A program made the translations under genes and the position numbers. A DNA stretch of 64,000 nt from Acanthaster planci. Its lineage: Eukaryota; Echinodermata; Asteroidea; Valvatida; Acanthasteridae. The DNA is taken from contig NW_019091628.1 in NCBI RefSeq assembly GCF_001949145.1, positions 86,873-150,872 on the forward strand, in the 5' to 3' direction. Below the pieces are notes generated by a model that had not been told where the DNA came from, made no database searches, and saw nothing but the letters and a program-made list of their open reading frames with translations. Position 1 is the first letter of the stretch. Each line of letters starts with the position of its first letter. This document shows, in pieces, positions 33,801 to 45,086 of this stretch.

Positions 33801-36444
33801 ATGTCATCAAACAAGTTTAAGACAGTGCACAACTGGCTCCAAACAATTCCCTGTGCCTCAATAAAAATGTCTTCCCGCTTCTTTGCTTGGAAATAATTCT
33901 GTTAAACTCCGCTGATATAAATCCGGTCGCCTTGGTAAGGCTATCCTTGGTGGTTGGCAATGACATCCCCCCCCCCCTAAATGGTGGTAAGCCATTCGCT
34001 CCACACAAAACCCAGCACGAAGCTTTGCCGTTGAAGAGGGCCATCAGGAACGTCTGATGAAACATTCCAGAAACATGTCTGAAACATACCTTCAGTAGTC
34101 CACAGGGAATTTATCTAGATTGAGCAATTGGGCCCATAAACCTGTGATTACGAGGTGCAAGCGATTGAGTGCATAGCTGCATCTGAAACGCTCGACTGCG
34201 GATGGAAGAAGCACGCGCGCCTAGCAAAGCCACGTAATCTGCTTGCCACGGGCAGGCCAGCACGTCCCTCACAGTCAAAGCCAGCAGCAGCACTTCGTAT
34301 GACACAAACGTCTACGGCCGAAGCTGCAACCGCATGCCATTGACAGGCATGGGAGCACGTATCACCTACAAGCCATACCAACAAGTTTAGGGCCCAGCCT
34401 CAGCTAGCCACTCACCGATGCTGACTGAAGTGGTAGTCCTGTAACTGTAATCAAACTGGTTCTTGAAGTAGCGCATAAACACACTGCTTTTCCCAACCTC
34501 AGGGTCACCTGGATCAGGAGAGTAAATTGAAAAGAACTTGCTGAATAACACTGGGATACGTCTGTTCAAACAACACATGTTCTTGTCTTGGAAATTCCAC
34601 TTTCATGTGACGTTAAGATTACAATTAGCTCCACTAATTTGGTCTTAAAATCAACTGCAAATGTCCTGTTTATGATTCTCCACTTACCAACAAGTACAAT
34701 TTTAAAGCTGGGTACATCGCCAAAGCCTTGAACGGCCAAGTCTATTTCATCAAAGAAGGGGCAAAATGATATCAGTTATTAACTGGTTATGGCATTTTAA
34801 CTACACAAGCACGACGACTGTCTTGTTTGATACACATGACCGGCAAAACTTTAATCCATCAGGCTGCCGTCAGAGTTGTACTGGTGCAGGGCGTGTGGTC
34901 ACCTGTGATTTGGAACGTGCAAGACGCAGAGTTGAATGGGGAAATACATGCATTCGCCGGGGCTTCGGAATGCTCACAGTCAGGCATGACTCAAAACTCG
35001 CAACGTTTACCATTTTTTGGTTTGAACGACCAAAAAGGGGTATTATGTTTGGGAGATGGAAGCTTTGGCCATGAAATTGAAGTCAAATCTCCCCACCAAA
35101 AAGTTCCTTATTAGCGCAAAAAAAATCATTAAAACAAAAAGGCTGTCAATGGTCATACAATTCAAGTTTTAAATGATCAAGCAGCATAATGAAAGGTATA
35201 CGCAGTCGACAGTTCATGAAATCGGCAGTTGCCAGACTTGCCTTATATATACACAATAAGGATCCGATCAAAATCTGTTTTGCATAGCCACTTAATGACA
35301 TCATTTGTCTATAATTTGATTAATTTATTTTATTGTTTATAGACACATTTAGAAAGGTAATCAAAGGGCTATGGGGAGATACATTGGAGGTCCTTTCACC
35401 TTGCACGGGAGAAAGAAATGACTTATCACTCAAATTTCGACAAACAAATATCATTTCTGATAGATACGATAAACTGAATATGATGTGTAGGGGCCTAATT
35501 ACTATTGTGAATTAAAAATCTTGGCATAAATATGCAGGAATAACTTGTTGGCACGTTAATGCTTGTTGACGCTAAATAGCATGACCTACCGGTACAATTG
35601 AGTGTGCCATATCTAAAATGTGCTTCAATGCAAGAAAGGCCGAAGTACATGTTAAACGTGTATTCTCTATATGTCGTGCGGCATGCTGAGCGTGTAGTGT
35701 GTGCAATGCACATGGTGCATGTGAGTGCGGTTTAATCGATCTCGATAACTTCACCAGGGATGATTAACCATTCTACCTCCATGGATTAACCATGTCATCA
35801 CGCTGGTGCAGATTCATTACCATAACTATAGAATATCAAAGTCGCGTTACAGTTACCGTGAAAAATAGCCACTGCTTTAAGTTTAAACGTCATGTGTTGT
35901 TAGCTTGGGCCTAAAACCTATGACAAGAAATACTTAACGTTAATATGGCAGACACATGTAGGCCTAGGGCCTATGTGGAAATTTCACCGTGGAATGACTG
36001 AGGTTTCACTTCCAAGCCAGCTAGCTAGGTTGCCAACAGGGTGAAGCCTCAGGATGTCCATATCGCGTTTTTTTAACATTCCGACGCTAAATTCATTGTT
36101 AAGCCAAGGGGCCTACCGTATAAGCAGACTACCCCCAGAATTGTGGGTCCGACGTCGGACCCGCTCCCGGGGTGGACGTCGGGTCGCGGACCCCACAGTT
36201 CTAGGGGTATAGGCAGACATGCCATTATTGGCAGAACTAAGTTGGAACTCATTGCACAATGCAATTTAGCTCGCTCTCTTGGTTCGCAAATTTAGCATTC
36301 TGCTCCATAATATCTATACCTCTTCTCTACCATACCACGTACCCGCTATTGCGAACATTATTTGGCAAATGTGTTAAATCCATTGATTTTGTCGATGTTT
36401 ACAACATCAATTCAGGTCTTACCGTGACTGCACCCGGCACCCAT
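27812..36444 (-). CDS. Rab-like GTPase with N-terminal acylation motif, large G4-G5 insert and C-terminal extension
   Basis: Ten exons in compatible phase: 36444-36423, 34741-34688, 34508-34416, 33775-33650, 32964-32774, 31573-31215, 30780-30573, 29451-29257, 28564-28457 and 27945-27812 (cut by the gap). About 496 residues are visible. It starts MGAGCSH, a myristoylation (G2) and palmitoylation (C5) type signal. GTPase motifs: P-loop GDPEVGKSS (26-34), RTTTSVS switch I (49-55), WDLPGRE switch II (76-82), NKYD (158-161) and SAK (286-288). A segment of about 120 residues, rich in Glu/Asp, lies between NKYD and SAK. After the fold come a basic stretch (EVRRHRKKRAKVRKP) and helical segments. The LLLGNKYD and SYYQD phrases recall the Rab32/38/29 branch, but the assignment to that branch is uncertain. 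No human orthologue was recognised. The C-terminal end, and so any prenylation cysteine, is hidden in the gap. Confidence 0.8.
28253..28273. repeat. (AT)n microsatellite
   Basis: About ten AT units in an intron of the Rab-like gene. Confidence 0.9.
29098..29185. repeat. 30-bp tandem repeat, about 2.6 units
   Basis: Unit resembling AGAACCAAGTGAAGAACAGA then ACTACTCACG, repeated with few changes in an intron of the Rab-like gene. The period is a multiple of three and open on the plus strand, but there is no sign of a gene there. Confidence 0.7.
29875..30075 (+). repeat. Interspersed repeat family B, copy 3
   Basis: GAGCCCCGAG, then GGCTCCTTTGG, CACTTCCCTGGTTCACAAAT, and GATGAGGGGGTGCTTCTGCT match 14745-14972. 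In an intron of the Rab-like gene. Confidence 0.6.
31024..31186. repeat. SINE-like repeat, diverged
   Basis: GGGAGGAAACTCTAGGATGA and CCAGGGAAAACTC resemble the core seen at 24366-24525. GGCGGGATTCGAAGCCAGGC with following GAGCCACCACACC is tRNA-like in reverse orientation. Intronic in the Rab-like gene, next to its acidic exon. Confidence 0.5.
31215..31573 (-). CDS. Acidic insert exon of the Rab-like GTPase
   Basis: A 359-nt exon coding most of the segment between G4 and G5. It is dominated by Glu, Asp and Lys with runs such as EEEKKDAEKEY and EPLEEESDT, and probably disordered or coiled. It ends EQHGFVG, which joins the G5 strand in the next exon. In-frame boundaries and the flanking NKYD and SAK motifs show that it belongs to the same protein. 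Confidence 0.8.
31603..31802. repeat. Family C element, intron of the Rab-like gene
   Basis: TTTTAATGAGC at the left and AGCTCACTAAAA at the right, with ATTCCAACAGCGCACGCCCA inside. Same family as 9640-9841 and 22496-22834. Confidence 0.55.
36130..36210. repeat. 80-bp palindromic MITE with near-identical 8-bp flanks
   Basis: TACCCCCAGAATTGTGGGTC at the left pairs with a right end whose complement is TACCCCTAGAACTGTGGGGT. The flanks read AAGCAGAC and AGGCAGAC, 7 of 8 identical, as for an hAT-type target duplication. A relative lies at 38913-38994. Confidence 0.65.
36423..36444 (-). CDS. Acylation-signal first exon of the Rab-like GTPase
   Basis: 22 nt: ATG plus codons for G-A-G-C-S-H, then a strong donor GTAAGA. 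It ends in phase 1, exactly what the exon at 34741 needs (joined codon GAC). Gly2 and Cys5 fit dual myristoyl/palmitoyl anchoring. The link over a 1.7-kb intron is a prediction. Confidence 0.6.
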
Positions 36445-37149
36445 GTTGAATAGTTCCGTTCTGCGAAGAAATACAAGAGTGTGTACTCGGTAATCAGGCT
36501 TTTGAGGGTTGACATAGAAATACATTGGTACTTTCTTTTCCTTGCTGGAGTATCAAAACAATATCTTTAATTATTCAGATTATGTTTCTGTTACCTCTGA
36601 TACATTTTCGGAATTCGAATGATGTTACAACGGTACCAAGTAGCTCAGACCTTTGTTTTGTAAAGCGGAGTTATACAGCACCATGAGGCACCTGTTTCCT
36701 TGGGAGCTGAGAGCGTTTACAAAATGACGTCATATAAATAATTGACTTTCCGTTTTGCAGGTGTGCGGTGTGCGACGTCAAGATCTGTTCGCCAGCCAAC
36801 AACTTTCAGCGCTGTCCTCGGAGCTCTTGTAAATTTAGGGAGGTCTGGTATTACATTACAAAAGCCACAATGTATTAGTTGACACGGAGCTTTAACAACT
36901 GTTTTTAGACCTTGACTTCTGCTAGATAATGCGCGACACAAAAATAAAATTAACAAATTTAGTTCCTAAGCTCGGATAACAAAGTTTAATTGGCACCGTC
37001 AAAAGGTCTAGTTTGGTTTGAAACTTTCTGCTCCCTTAATCCAATAAATAAATGCAGCTGCCTTTTCCCATTTGTGTGTACTTATACTTTCTATTGCAAG
37101 ATGGAACGTGTCACGTGAATTTATTTCATGCGCCCTTCGCCTGCGGTCA

Positions 37150-38220
37150 CGTATACGGAGCTTCTAAAGGGACAAATTGATGAAAACAAACTCGTAACAC
37201 AAAAATGAATTGAGTTCTTCATTTCGTGTGCCCGAGATCATTTAGTGCTCACGAAATAATTCCATGCACTTGAAGTAACTTATTTCAAGCGCTCGCAGTA
37301 CTTTACTTTGTACACTCGAAGTGAAGACTAGTAAGCCTACGTCGTCTGCTCAATATCCTTTTCAGCATTTGAAATAAGGTATTTTGCAGTGTTGTAGTCG
37401 AGTACTTTCCGAGTAACAATGTTCTCTGCAAAATACTGAACTGGGTAAGAGGGAATAAGGCCAGAGTGCACAGGCATTTGATGGTAAATGTGCAAAGGTG
37501 AGATTACAAAATAAATGTTCAGACACGCCCAGTTGTGTAAAATTTAAGTTTTAAGGAGAAAAGTACTCGGCCGAGTACTTTCCGAATACTTTTGTCGTAA
37601 AAAGTTAATTTTAATCAAACAGTGATGGTCTGAAGTCATTATGTTGCTTTGTAATCTTACCTTTATGAATGTACCATCAACTGCCGATGTACTTCAGCTT
37701 TGTTCCCTCCTAACTAGTTAAATGTTTGGTAGAGAACTTGGTTCTCAAAAAGTACTCGACTACATCACTGGTATTTTGTGTACTGGAAATCGTTTCGTGC
37801 ACTTGACATAAGCAGTTTTGTACACTGAAAATAGTCGTCCATTATCAGTAATATTGAGAGTGGTTTTTTCGATAAAACACACATTATCAAGGTAAGCCCA
37901 AACGTTCGAATGCAAAAAAAAATTGCATAACGGTGTAAGAAAAAGGAAATTTTCAATTGACCTGGGAAAGCGTCCTTTATCGATTCTCATTCCTAACTTG
38001 CTGCTCATTAGTGATTATTTCGAGCGGAACTTATTTTGAGCACGCAAAAGACTTTATTTTGTGCGCTCGAAATGATTTTCACGTGCGCACTAAAAAGTAT
38101 TTTGAGTGCACGAAATGATTTCGTAGACACGAGGTGAAAGGGAAAACCCATTTTATTTCTGTGTTAGTTTTCTTTTGTTAGATGCCTATGGCTCATAATT
38201 TAGGAGCTTCTAAAACGAAC
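37150..38220. repeat. 1-kb foldback element with internal motif repeats
   Basis: The left end GGAGCTTCTAAAG pairs with GGAGCTTCTAAAAC read inverted at the right (rough boundaries). Both halves carry many short words like CGTGCACTCGAAAT and GAAATGATTTCGTG in opposite orientations. Between them lie AGTACTCGGCCGAGTACTTT-type palindromes. No transposase frame. Confidence 0.5.
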
Positions 38221-38912
38221 ATGAACGATTAGACGGATGACGACTGAAAAACAAACAAAATGTTTATGATAGGAAAATTACATTGTCGTTGTGGTTAATT
38301 CTTTGTAAAGTGAACCCGCAGTTTCGATCAACATACTGCAGCAACAGTGACTCTACCTAATACATCAAACAATATGTATGCTCGGGTTGTGTCTGACGTC
38401 GACAGTGACACATACTTCTGAGTAATCCCACAAGATGTTGACAGGGTTTCACCCTCCGCCGACTAATCGCGTGCTAGCGTTTTCTATACTTAGGATTATC
38501 AGTCAGGTTCCGGTCAAAGCACGGTGATTCCGGTGACGGGTTGACCGCACGGATGTGCGACAGTGTGGGCACCCGAGTCGCTATTTTTGAACTTGGACTG
38601 CAATCGTGGAGCTTGGACCAGTGGGCGCAAGTTTGGGGCTGGTGATGTAAGGCACTGAGGGTGATGATGATACTAGCGCCTGCGTGATGCAGACACAACC
38701 GCGGAGTGGCATTGGCGAACTGCATTGCGTGACGGCGGTGCGACATAAACAGCTATCCTGTTTGCGTGGTGATGATCCGTGTGGCCAGTGGTTACTTATC
38801 AATGGTTGTGCAGTTCAAAAGTGAAACAAAGGGATGTATCTTTGCCTTCTCCAAAAGTGCAATTCATGAATAAACAGGTGACCCGGATGAGAGCCCCAGT
38901 ACAGTGTAGGGG

Positions 38913-38994
38913 TACCCCAAGAACCGTCGCGCTCTCACGAACGTTTGTGGGATCGTGCGTTCGTGGGACATCGAACCCCACAGTTCTGGGGTTA
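38913..38994. repeat. 80-bp palindromic MITE, second copy
   Basis: TACCCCAAGAACCGT at the left and CCCCACAGTTCTGGGGTTA at the right, same ends and size as 36130-36210, with a more diverged middle. Confidence 0.55.
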
Positions 38995-41580
38995 GATTTA
39001 GGGTCTGATCCAGGAAGGGAAACCACCTTGACAGAGAGCTCCCCACCCCAACCCCCGCCAAATATTCCCGAGTACCTGCAACAGTCACACAATTTCGTCG
39101 ATAATTGGCTGTTTTTCCCCCTCAATCAAGCGCCGCCACTCACATCATCTCTCACCGCCGTAGAGACAGACGACTTCAAGGCTGCCGCCCCCTGCGTGTG
39201 CCCACCGCCCGTATATGCCTGCCCGTTCCTTCGTCCTTTTTGACGTGCCCACATCACGGAGGCTAGGCAAGTGACCTCCAGTCCATCGCTTCACCCCGGC
39301 GCCGGCCTGCTCTCTCGTCAGTAGTTTACGGGCCACACGTCTGGCTGTCCTTCCCTCCGCCTCCCCGACCGCCAGCCATTTCTACGTTCTCGCCGTAGCA
39401 TCACGCTTGCCCGTCCTTCCCCTTACACGCTTATTGAGGTCTGCCCCCGAGTAGTTGAAATTCTGTGTCACTGCACTTTTTCACGCCTGTTCTTTATTCT
39501 TTGTTTTTTTAATTCGTTCGCTTGTTTGTTTCGATAGTAACTTATTTACAACTCCATGGCATATACACGAATGAGTCATTACTAAGGGTGAAAAATTCAG
39601 CATGATCTAATTAGGCCTTCCGTGAATAATGCCAAAGAGCCGAACGGAACACATTTGACTTCCTTTTCACTGGCAAACAAAATAAAGTTCCTGATGCGAT
39701 TGCTTGTCACGATTTTCATGTCGAATGTTAGGTTCGTGCTCCCACTAAGTTCCAATGTCAAATGCATTACCTGGAGCAAAAATGCCCCCCCCCCCTTGTT
39801 CTTATGACTTCCGTCTATTCCTTGAAAGGTGCTATGTAACAATGACCCGTACTTAAAGACACACAAGTCAAGTACGCTGAGAAAAGTGAGTGAGTCATAC
39901 ACACTACTTTCCCTTTTTTTGCTTCCGAGGGTTCATTCGTGATTCAACATTATACTGTTGCCGGCCTGTTTCCCATTTACTCCGGATGGTGCTACCGGAA
40001 AACCACAACCGCACTTACCTTCATTGATACCATGCGTTGGCGCTCTACCTGATCCGCGCACAGAAAAACAAAATACAAACGTACGTTAAAAGGATTTCCT
40101 TTGCGGAAAAAAATAATTTTAAAAACGATACACATCATGCTTGGCTCGGTTATATTGCTCAGTCCTTAAGAGCAGAATTAGGTAAACAGGCTTTCATTTC
40201 GGGTGATTATTTGAGAGCTTTGCATATGATTATCTCTGGTGACGACGAACCGGAGGCCTACCATCTGTGGAGTAAATACAGGGGGAGAGCGCGTGCGACT
40301 GTTTACCAGTGAGTTTCGAACTAGACGGCCAGCACAGAGCGTGGAGCTCGACTGAGTGGAACTTGACTACGTCTGCAGTCACCGTCGTCGCTAATCGGCC
40401 CGCTGCGCGTCAGCATGAAAGGATTGGAACCAAACTGGTGGTGTGGACTGATGCGAACGGGGACCATGCAGCCCTGGACGAGAGCCCGCTTCGACGAGGT
40501 GAGGTGCAATTTTGTTACATCTTCACTTGCGTACATGTCAGACGAAGCAAAAGTTTCGGCCGATCCAAAAAACAGTCTCGGCCTGGCAGACTACTGCACT
40601 CGGTGCAGGCCGCTTCACCTGCACCATCCACTAGTCGCACGCGCGGGTGGCCAAAGTTCGCAGAATAACGCCAGCTCGGTGTCAGATTTCACCTCAACAT
40701 GTACATTTTGCTCAGAAGGCCGTGTTATTATTTAGTTACTATTAGCAGAAGTTTTATTGTCTGGTGTTTTGACAGCAGAGTGAAATTTTGTAATACTTAT
40801 TGAACGATTCTTGGCCCTTTTTTTATTATTACTGACGGTCACTGTAGGGCGTAAGAGGCAGAACGTATTTTCTTATTGCGACGACTTCTGATATTTCTGA
40901 AATCGCTTTAGACTCTTGCCTGTTTGTTCGGTGATATATGAAAGCTTTTAATGCCGATGCCTGTTTATGCCTGCTCTCCATGCGTCGATTCGCGATTCAC
41001 GTAACAACTTCATATTGTTTTGTTAAAACCGCCTGCGTAACGAAAGGTTTCCAAAATCTAGTATACTCCGGGCAAATGAAATGTGCAAAGTTTGCACTCT
41101 GACCCACAGCTCTGTTCACCATTTTAATTGAACTCTGCATGCAGCAACGTTTGTTATTTCATTATCAAAAGGGGAAACCTGCAGAATATTTAGCCCCTCG
41201 TGGAAATGTTTTACTCAATTAGACACGAGAAGTGCGCGCATCCATGGTATGAAACCATATTTCTGTTGCCTTCTCGACTTAATCAGGTCTTCGATCTGTA
41301 GTGCCGAATAAATTTGATTTCATTATGACATTGCTCCACAAGGAGATGGATAAAGCTAAGCTGAGGAATTTCCATCGGATTCTGAGAAGTGTTATTTTTA
41401 ATATTCGAACATCTCCGCATATGTTCTAATGTTTACCGCAACAACATCAGTATAAAGTTTTTAAAATGTCTGTTACAGAAGTAACTGTTTTGGGACAGGA
41501 CGTTCTACTGTCGACCTTTCTCAGTTTACTAACAGGAGATTTGTATGGAAGTGTATTTAGGATATGGTAAGAAAAAACTT

Positions 41581-41598
41581 AATTCGTACGTACGAATT
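41581..41598. repeat. Perfect 18-bp palindrome
   Basis: AATTCGTACGTACGAATT, followed by another TTCGTACGAA-like word 10 bases on. Meaning unknown. Confidence 0.6.
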
Positions 41599-42020
41599 AC
41601 TATTTCGTACGAACGGGTTACCATTTCGTGTAGGTACACCTTCTGTAATGCCAATTGACAGCAGTAATTTAACAGACTTTTTAAAAACTCTGTAGACCGA
41701 ATCGATGACGAGGATCAGGAGCCATTACTGCGGTGTCCTCGCGCATTGCGCATGTCGGTACAGATGAGATGCGCATTGAATGCTTCCTCAGCTAATGGGA
41801 GCGCACCGCAGTGCTAACCCAAATCACGCACACTCTGTGTGATTGTCATGCTAATAAAAAGACAGTTAAATAGCGTTCCAAAACAATATACATCACAAGA
41901 AGTTTTGGTTGGTAGCCTGATTTGTCAAGCAAGGTTTTTTTTTCACGCTTAAACAAATTTTTGGCTGAAGCAGCACTATGAAACTGGCCCTAGGTAACAT
42001 CTTGACATCCCTGTAAGCAT

Positions 42021-42265
42021 CTCAGCCGTGTGACGGGCCGCGGGATATCTCTCGTCGTTTCTGTCACTTCAACCTGTCAGGCACAAACGGCTAAGCACAG
42101 TGACCGAGTCTGCTTCACATTTGTGCTGGGCCAGGCCTAGGGGAGGCGCGTACAGGGGTTAAAGTGACTTGCCCACGATCGCAACCGTTAACCAGCTACT
42201 TCATTGGAACCCCCGACCCTATGATTGGGAGTAACATTAACCCTAACCACTATGGGTCACAGCGC
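42021..42265. repeat. SINE-like repeat
   Basis: AAAGTGACTTGCCCACGATC and GGAACCCCCGACCCTATGAT followed by TGGGAG and CTAACCACTATGGGTCAC form the conserved phrase common in marine-invertebrate SINE-like repeats. Ends approximate. Confidence 0.5.
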
Positions 42266-42525
42266 TCTAAACTCAGTTAAAAATGCCTCTGTTTTCCGCA
42301 AACGGTGGAAATGTGCATGTGATTTTTTTTTAAAACAAAATAACAAAAATGCAGGTTTGGAAGGAGCTCTCCGGCACTGGTATGCTGGCAAATCATTGTC
42401 GGGAAGATCTGTGGAAATTTTGGAAACTTAAAATCCGAAATCCTTAACAAAATGGCATTTGTGTGTATGTGTACATGTATGCGCGTTCAGGGGACAAATT
42501 CTTTTGTTAAGGAAATTTGAACCGA

Positions 42526-42555
42526 GTTGTGGGGACATTTCTGAGTCCCCACAAC
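42526..42555. repeat. Short hairpin GTTGTGGGGAC
   Basis: Two 11-base arms, GTTGTGGGGAC and GTCCCCACAAC, around an 8-base loop. Further copies of TCCCCACAACG follow to 42610. Confidence 0.6.
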
Positions 42556-44906
42556 GATTTCGGTCCCCCACAAAATAGGTGAAATGTCGAGTGTATGTCC
42601 CCACAACGTGCAGGAGTTTTAGTGTGTGTGGGGTGGGGTGGGGGGGGGTTGAGAAGGGGTGGGCCTAGGAGTTAGGCAGCGTGGAAAATCTATGAATATG
42701 CAGAGTCCTGGCATGGACATGCAATATCCCTGGCACGCAACGATGTCTCTGTACTGGAGACAAGAAGAGACGGAAACTCGGTTCTCAGGAAAATAAAAAT
42801 TAATGAATGGTTACCAAAATGAAGGTCACAAATAGGCACCCGCGCTTGCGGCAGGGGAAAAATGAATACAAAAGAAAAATTTGGTCATAAAACGTGCCCG
42901 CACCAGTTCTACCGACAATGGAAAACATCTGCTTCGAGGTGGGCCGGACGTAATGTTCTAAAACATAATTGTTGCTGAATTGTAAAACAAGACTCATTGC
43001 CGGTAAATTTCTTCAAACTGTTAAGTTTGGAGCTTTACAGTCGACTTTCTTTTATACTTGAACACCATTGCCTATTGGGCGTGGGGGGGGTCTGCCTGAA
43101 ATTTGTGTGTGATCATCGTGGACAGATACGAAGCTTTCACCAGGTGTCAATTAAGGGAAGAAACGGGATGAAATTCCGCGGCCTTCGTCCCCGCCGACCT
43201 CACATGGGGCTGCTATTGGCCAATCCCTGTCCGCAAACTCTTGTGAAGCTTGGGAGTCCTGCCTGATCTGAGTATTGGGGGTGCACCCCTATAAATAAAT
43301 TCCCACAGACAGCAGTGATGAATCCCCATACTTCACAAATATTTAAAAATACAACTCTCACAGGTGTTCAGGCTGTGCACAGAAAAATGATGTTCCACAT
43401 GTCCCCTTTCATTTTCCTTTCAATTTTCGGAGGGGGGGTTGACCAATGAATTTTTGAGAAATTTTCACCAGAAGCAGACCACCCCTAAAATGAAGAAAAT
43501 TTCCCTGTCCAGAAAAGTAGCCATTTTGAAAAACCATCCCTCTGCAAAATGGCGCAAATAGTGCCACTTTCGGGCCCGATTGCATCCAAATTGCTCAGAA
43601 TTGGAAGCCCCCGAGTCCGGCCCAGAGGTTCAGTCTCAGATTTCTTCAATTCTCCAGTTCCATGGCTCTCAGGACCCTCTAATAACTTTTATTAATAAAG
43701 CTCGGCGGACATATTTCTAGCCTAAATACGAGGGTGCACCCTTGTGGGTCTTGGGCTACACCAGTCGGTGCACGTTCATTCGGGGAGCACACATCACATG
43801 CACAAGAAAGACTCGACCCTTTTTTATTGTTCAAACGAACTCTGTCCAATGAGAGCTAAAAGAAATGACGTCATGCATCCTGAGGAAAGAAGCTGACTCC
43901 GGCGCCCTGTAAGGGCGCTGCTGAGGACAAGCGAATCCGTAGAGAAGTGTATAATATGGGTTCCGGTGAAGCGCAAGCCCACACCGAAGGTGTACGGCAA
44001 GGTGTGTGGGGGTGGTGATGGTGGTCTGCAAAACTGCAAAGTTCTTTTCACGACATCGTTTTTCCTAAAATGATTTCGCAGTTGTTTAAGTATGACTTCA
44101 TGGGCTGTGCCGCGATTTTTCAGAGCACATGACTCGCAATGCGAATTCTTTTGCACAGGCAATTCTTGAATGCGATGCTTTTTCGGATCAAATCGAATCA
44201 TCCCGTTATGCTCAACGTCCACGGGTATTCTAGTGTAACACACTCCTGTCGAAATGTTCTCGTCCCATTTTTTTTCCAGTCGGTTCCTGGAGACAAAAAA
44301 TCTGAACCCATTTACAATGATCTCCTACAACTCAAAGGTTGTCTGATAAAAATGGTCGCGGGCCCGCAATGAGAGTGCTAATGTGCATTAACCTTGAAAT
44401 TTGAATGCCAACAACTCCCGGGTATCAAAAGGCCAGATGTCAAGGACATGCGGTGATATCAGTACGAGTGGAATATCAGGTTAAAGTTCGTTGTAGTTGT
44501 ACAATTTGTACAATGCAGAAAAGAATACAGTTCGTGATCACTGTCTCGAAAGCCCGCCAGTACTGAAACCCGCGAAATCTGGCGTGATTGTTGACCTGAT
44601 TGTCCTGTTCCGTGGTGTAATTACAGTTTTTCCCACGATGGTAATCACATTATGAGGCCACTTGACTTGTTCACCTCGCGTACCGCATAATAAGCGTTTT
44701 CTTTGCACCTTGTTAAAACGATCATTTGCCTTTGTCTTTTCTATCCTCCAGTAATGTCACCCTTGTGACTTGAGTCATAGAGCTGTCATGGGCGATTTTT
44801 AAGATATGAATAATTCAAGAGTTTCTGTATACACAAGTCAGTGCAGTTCCATTCAACTGATTAATGTACTTTACAGGGAAATACTTTAACAAACAAATTC
44901 GTATAG

Positions 44907-45086
44907 AGGCCGGTTCATACTTCGAGAGAAAGAGAAAACGAACGCAAATTTGTGACGTCAAATCAAACATTCGCTCTACGAATTCTCAAAAGTTGAACAC
45001 ATTTCAACTCCAGCGAAAGTTCACTGCATCTCGTGACGTCCAATTCTGAGATCGCTGTCGCATTCGCCTGAAGTATGAACCAGCCT
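44907..45086. repeat. 180-bp inverted-repeat MITE
   Basis: The left end AGGCCGGTTCATACTTC pairs with AGGCTGGTTCATACTTC on the opposite strand at the right. Both arms carry a TGACGT/ACGTCA word. A partial second set of related ends follows to about 45130. Confidence 0.65.

Noticed and set aside
38779-39243. 154-codon plus-strand open frame
   Set aside because: Overlaps the palindromic MITE at 38913-38994 and pyrimidine-rich DNA; no family signature.
40018-40044. Minus-strand ATG with strong GTAAGTG donor as a first exon
   Set aside because: No following exon could be found; an isolated splice-like match is not enough.
40037-40735. Overlapping open frames of 91, 119 and 106 codons
   Set aside because: No recognisable domain, no convincing splice borders, and overlapping in different frames. 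Kept as unassigned.
43824-44243. 139-codon minus-strand open frame
   Set aside because: Composition is somewhat protein-like but there is no motif, neighbour exon or homologue recognised.
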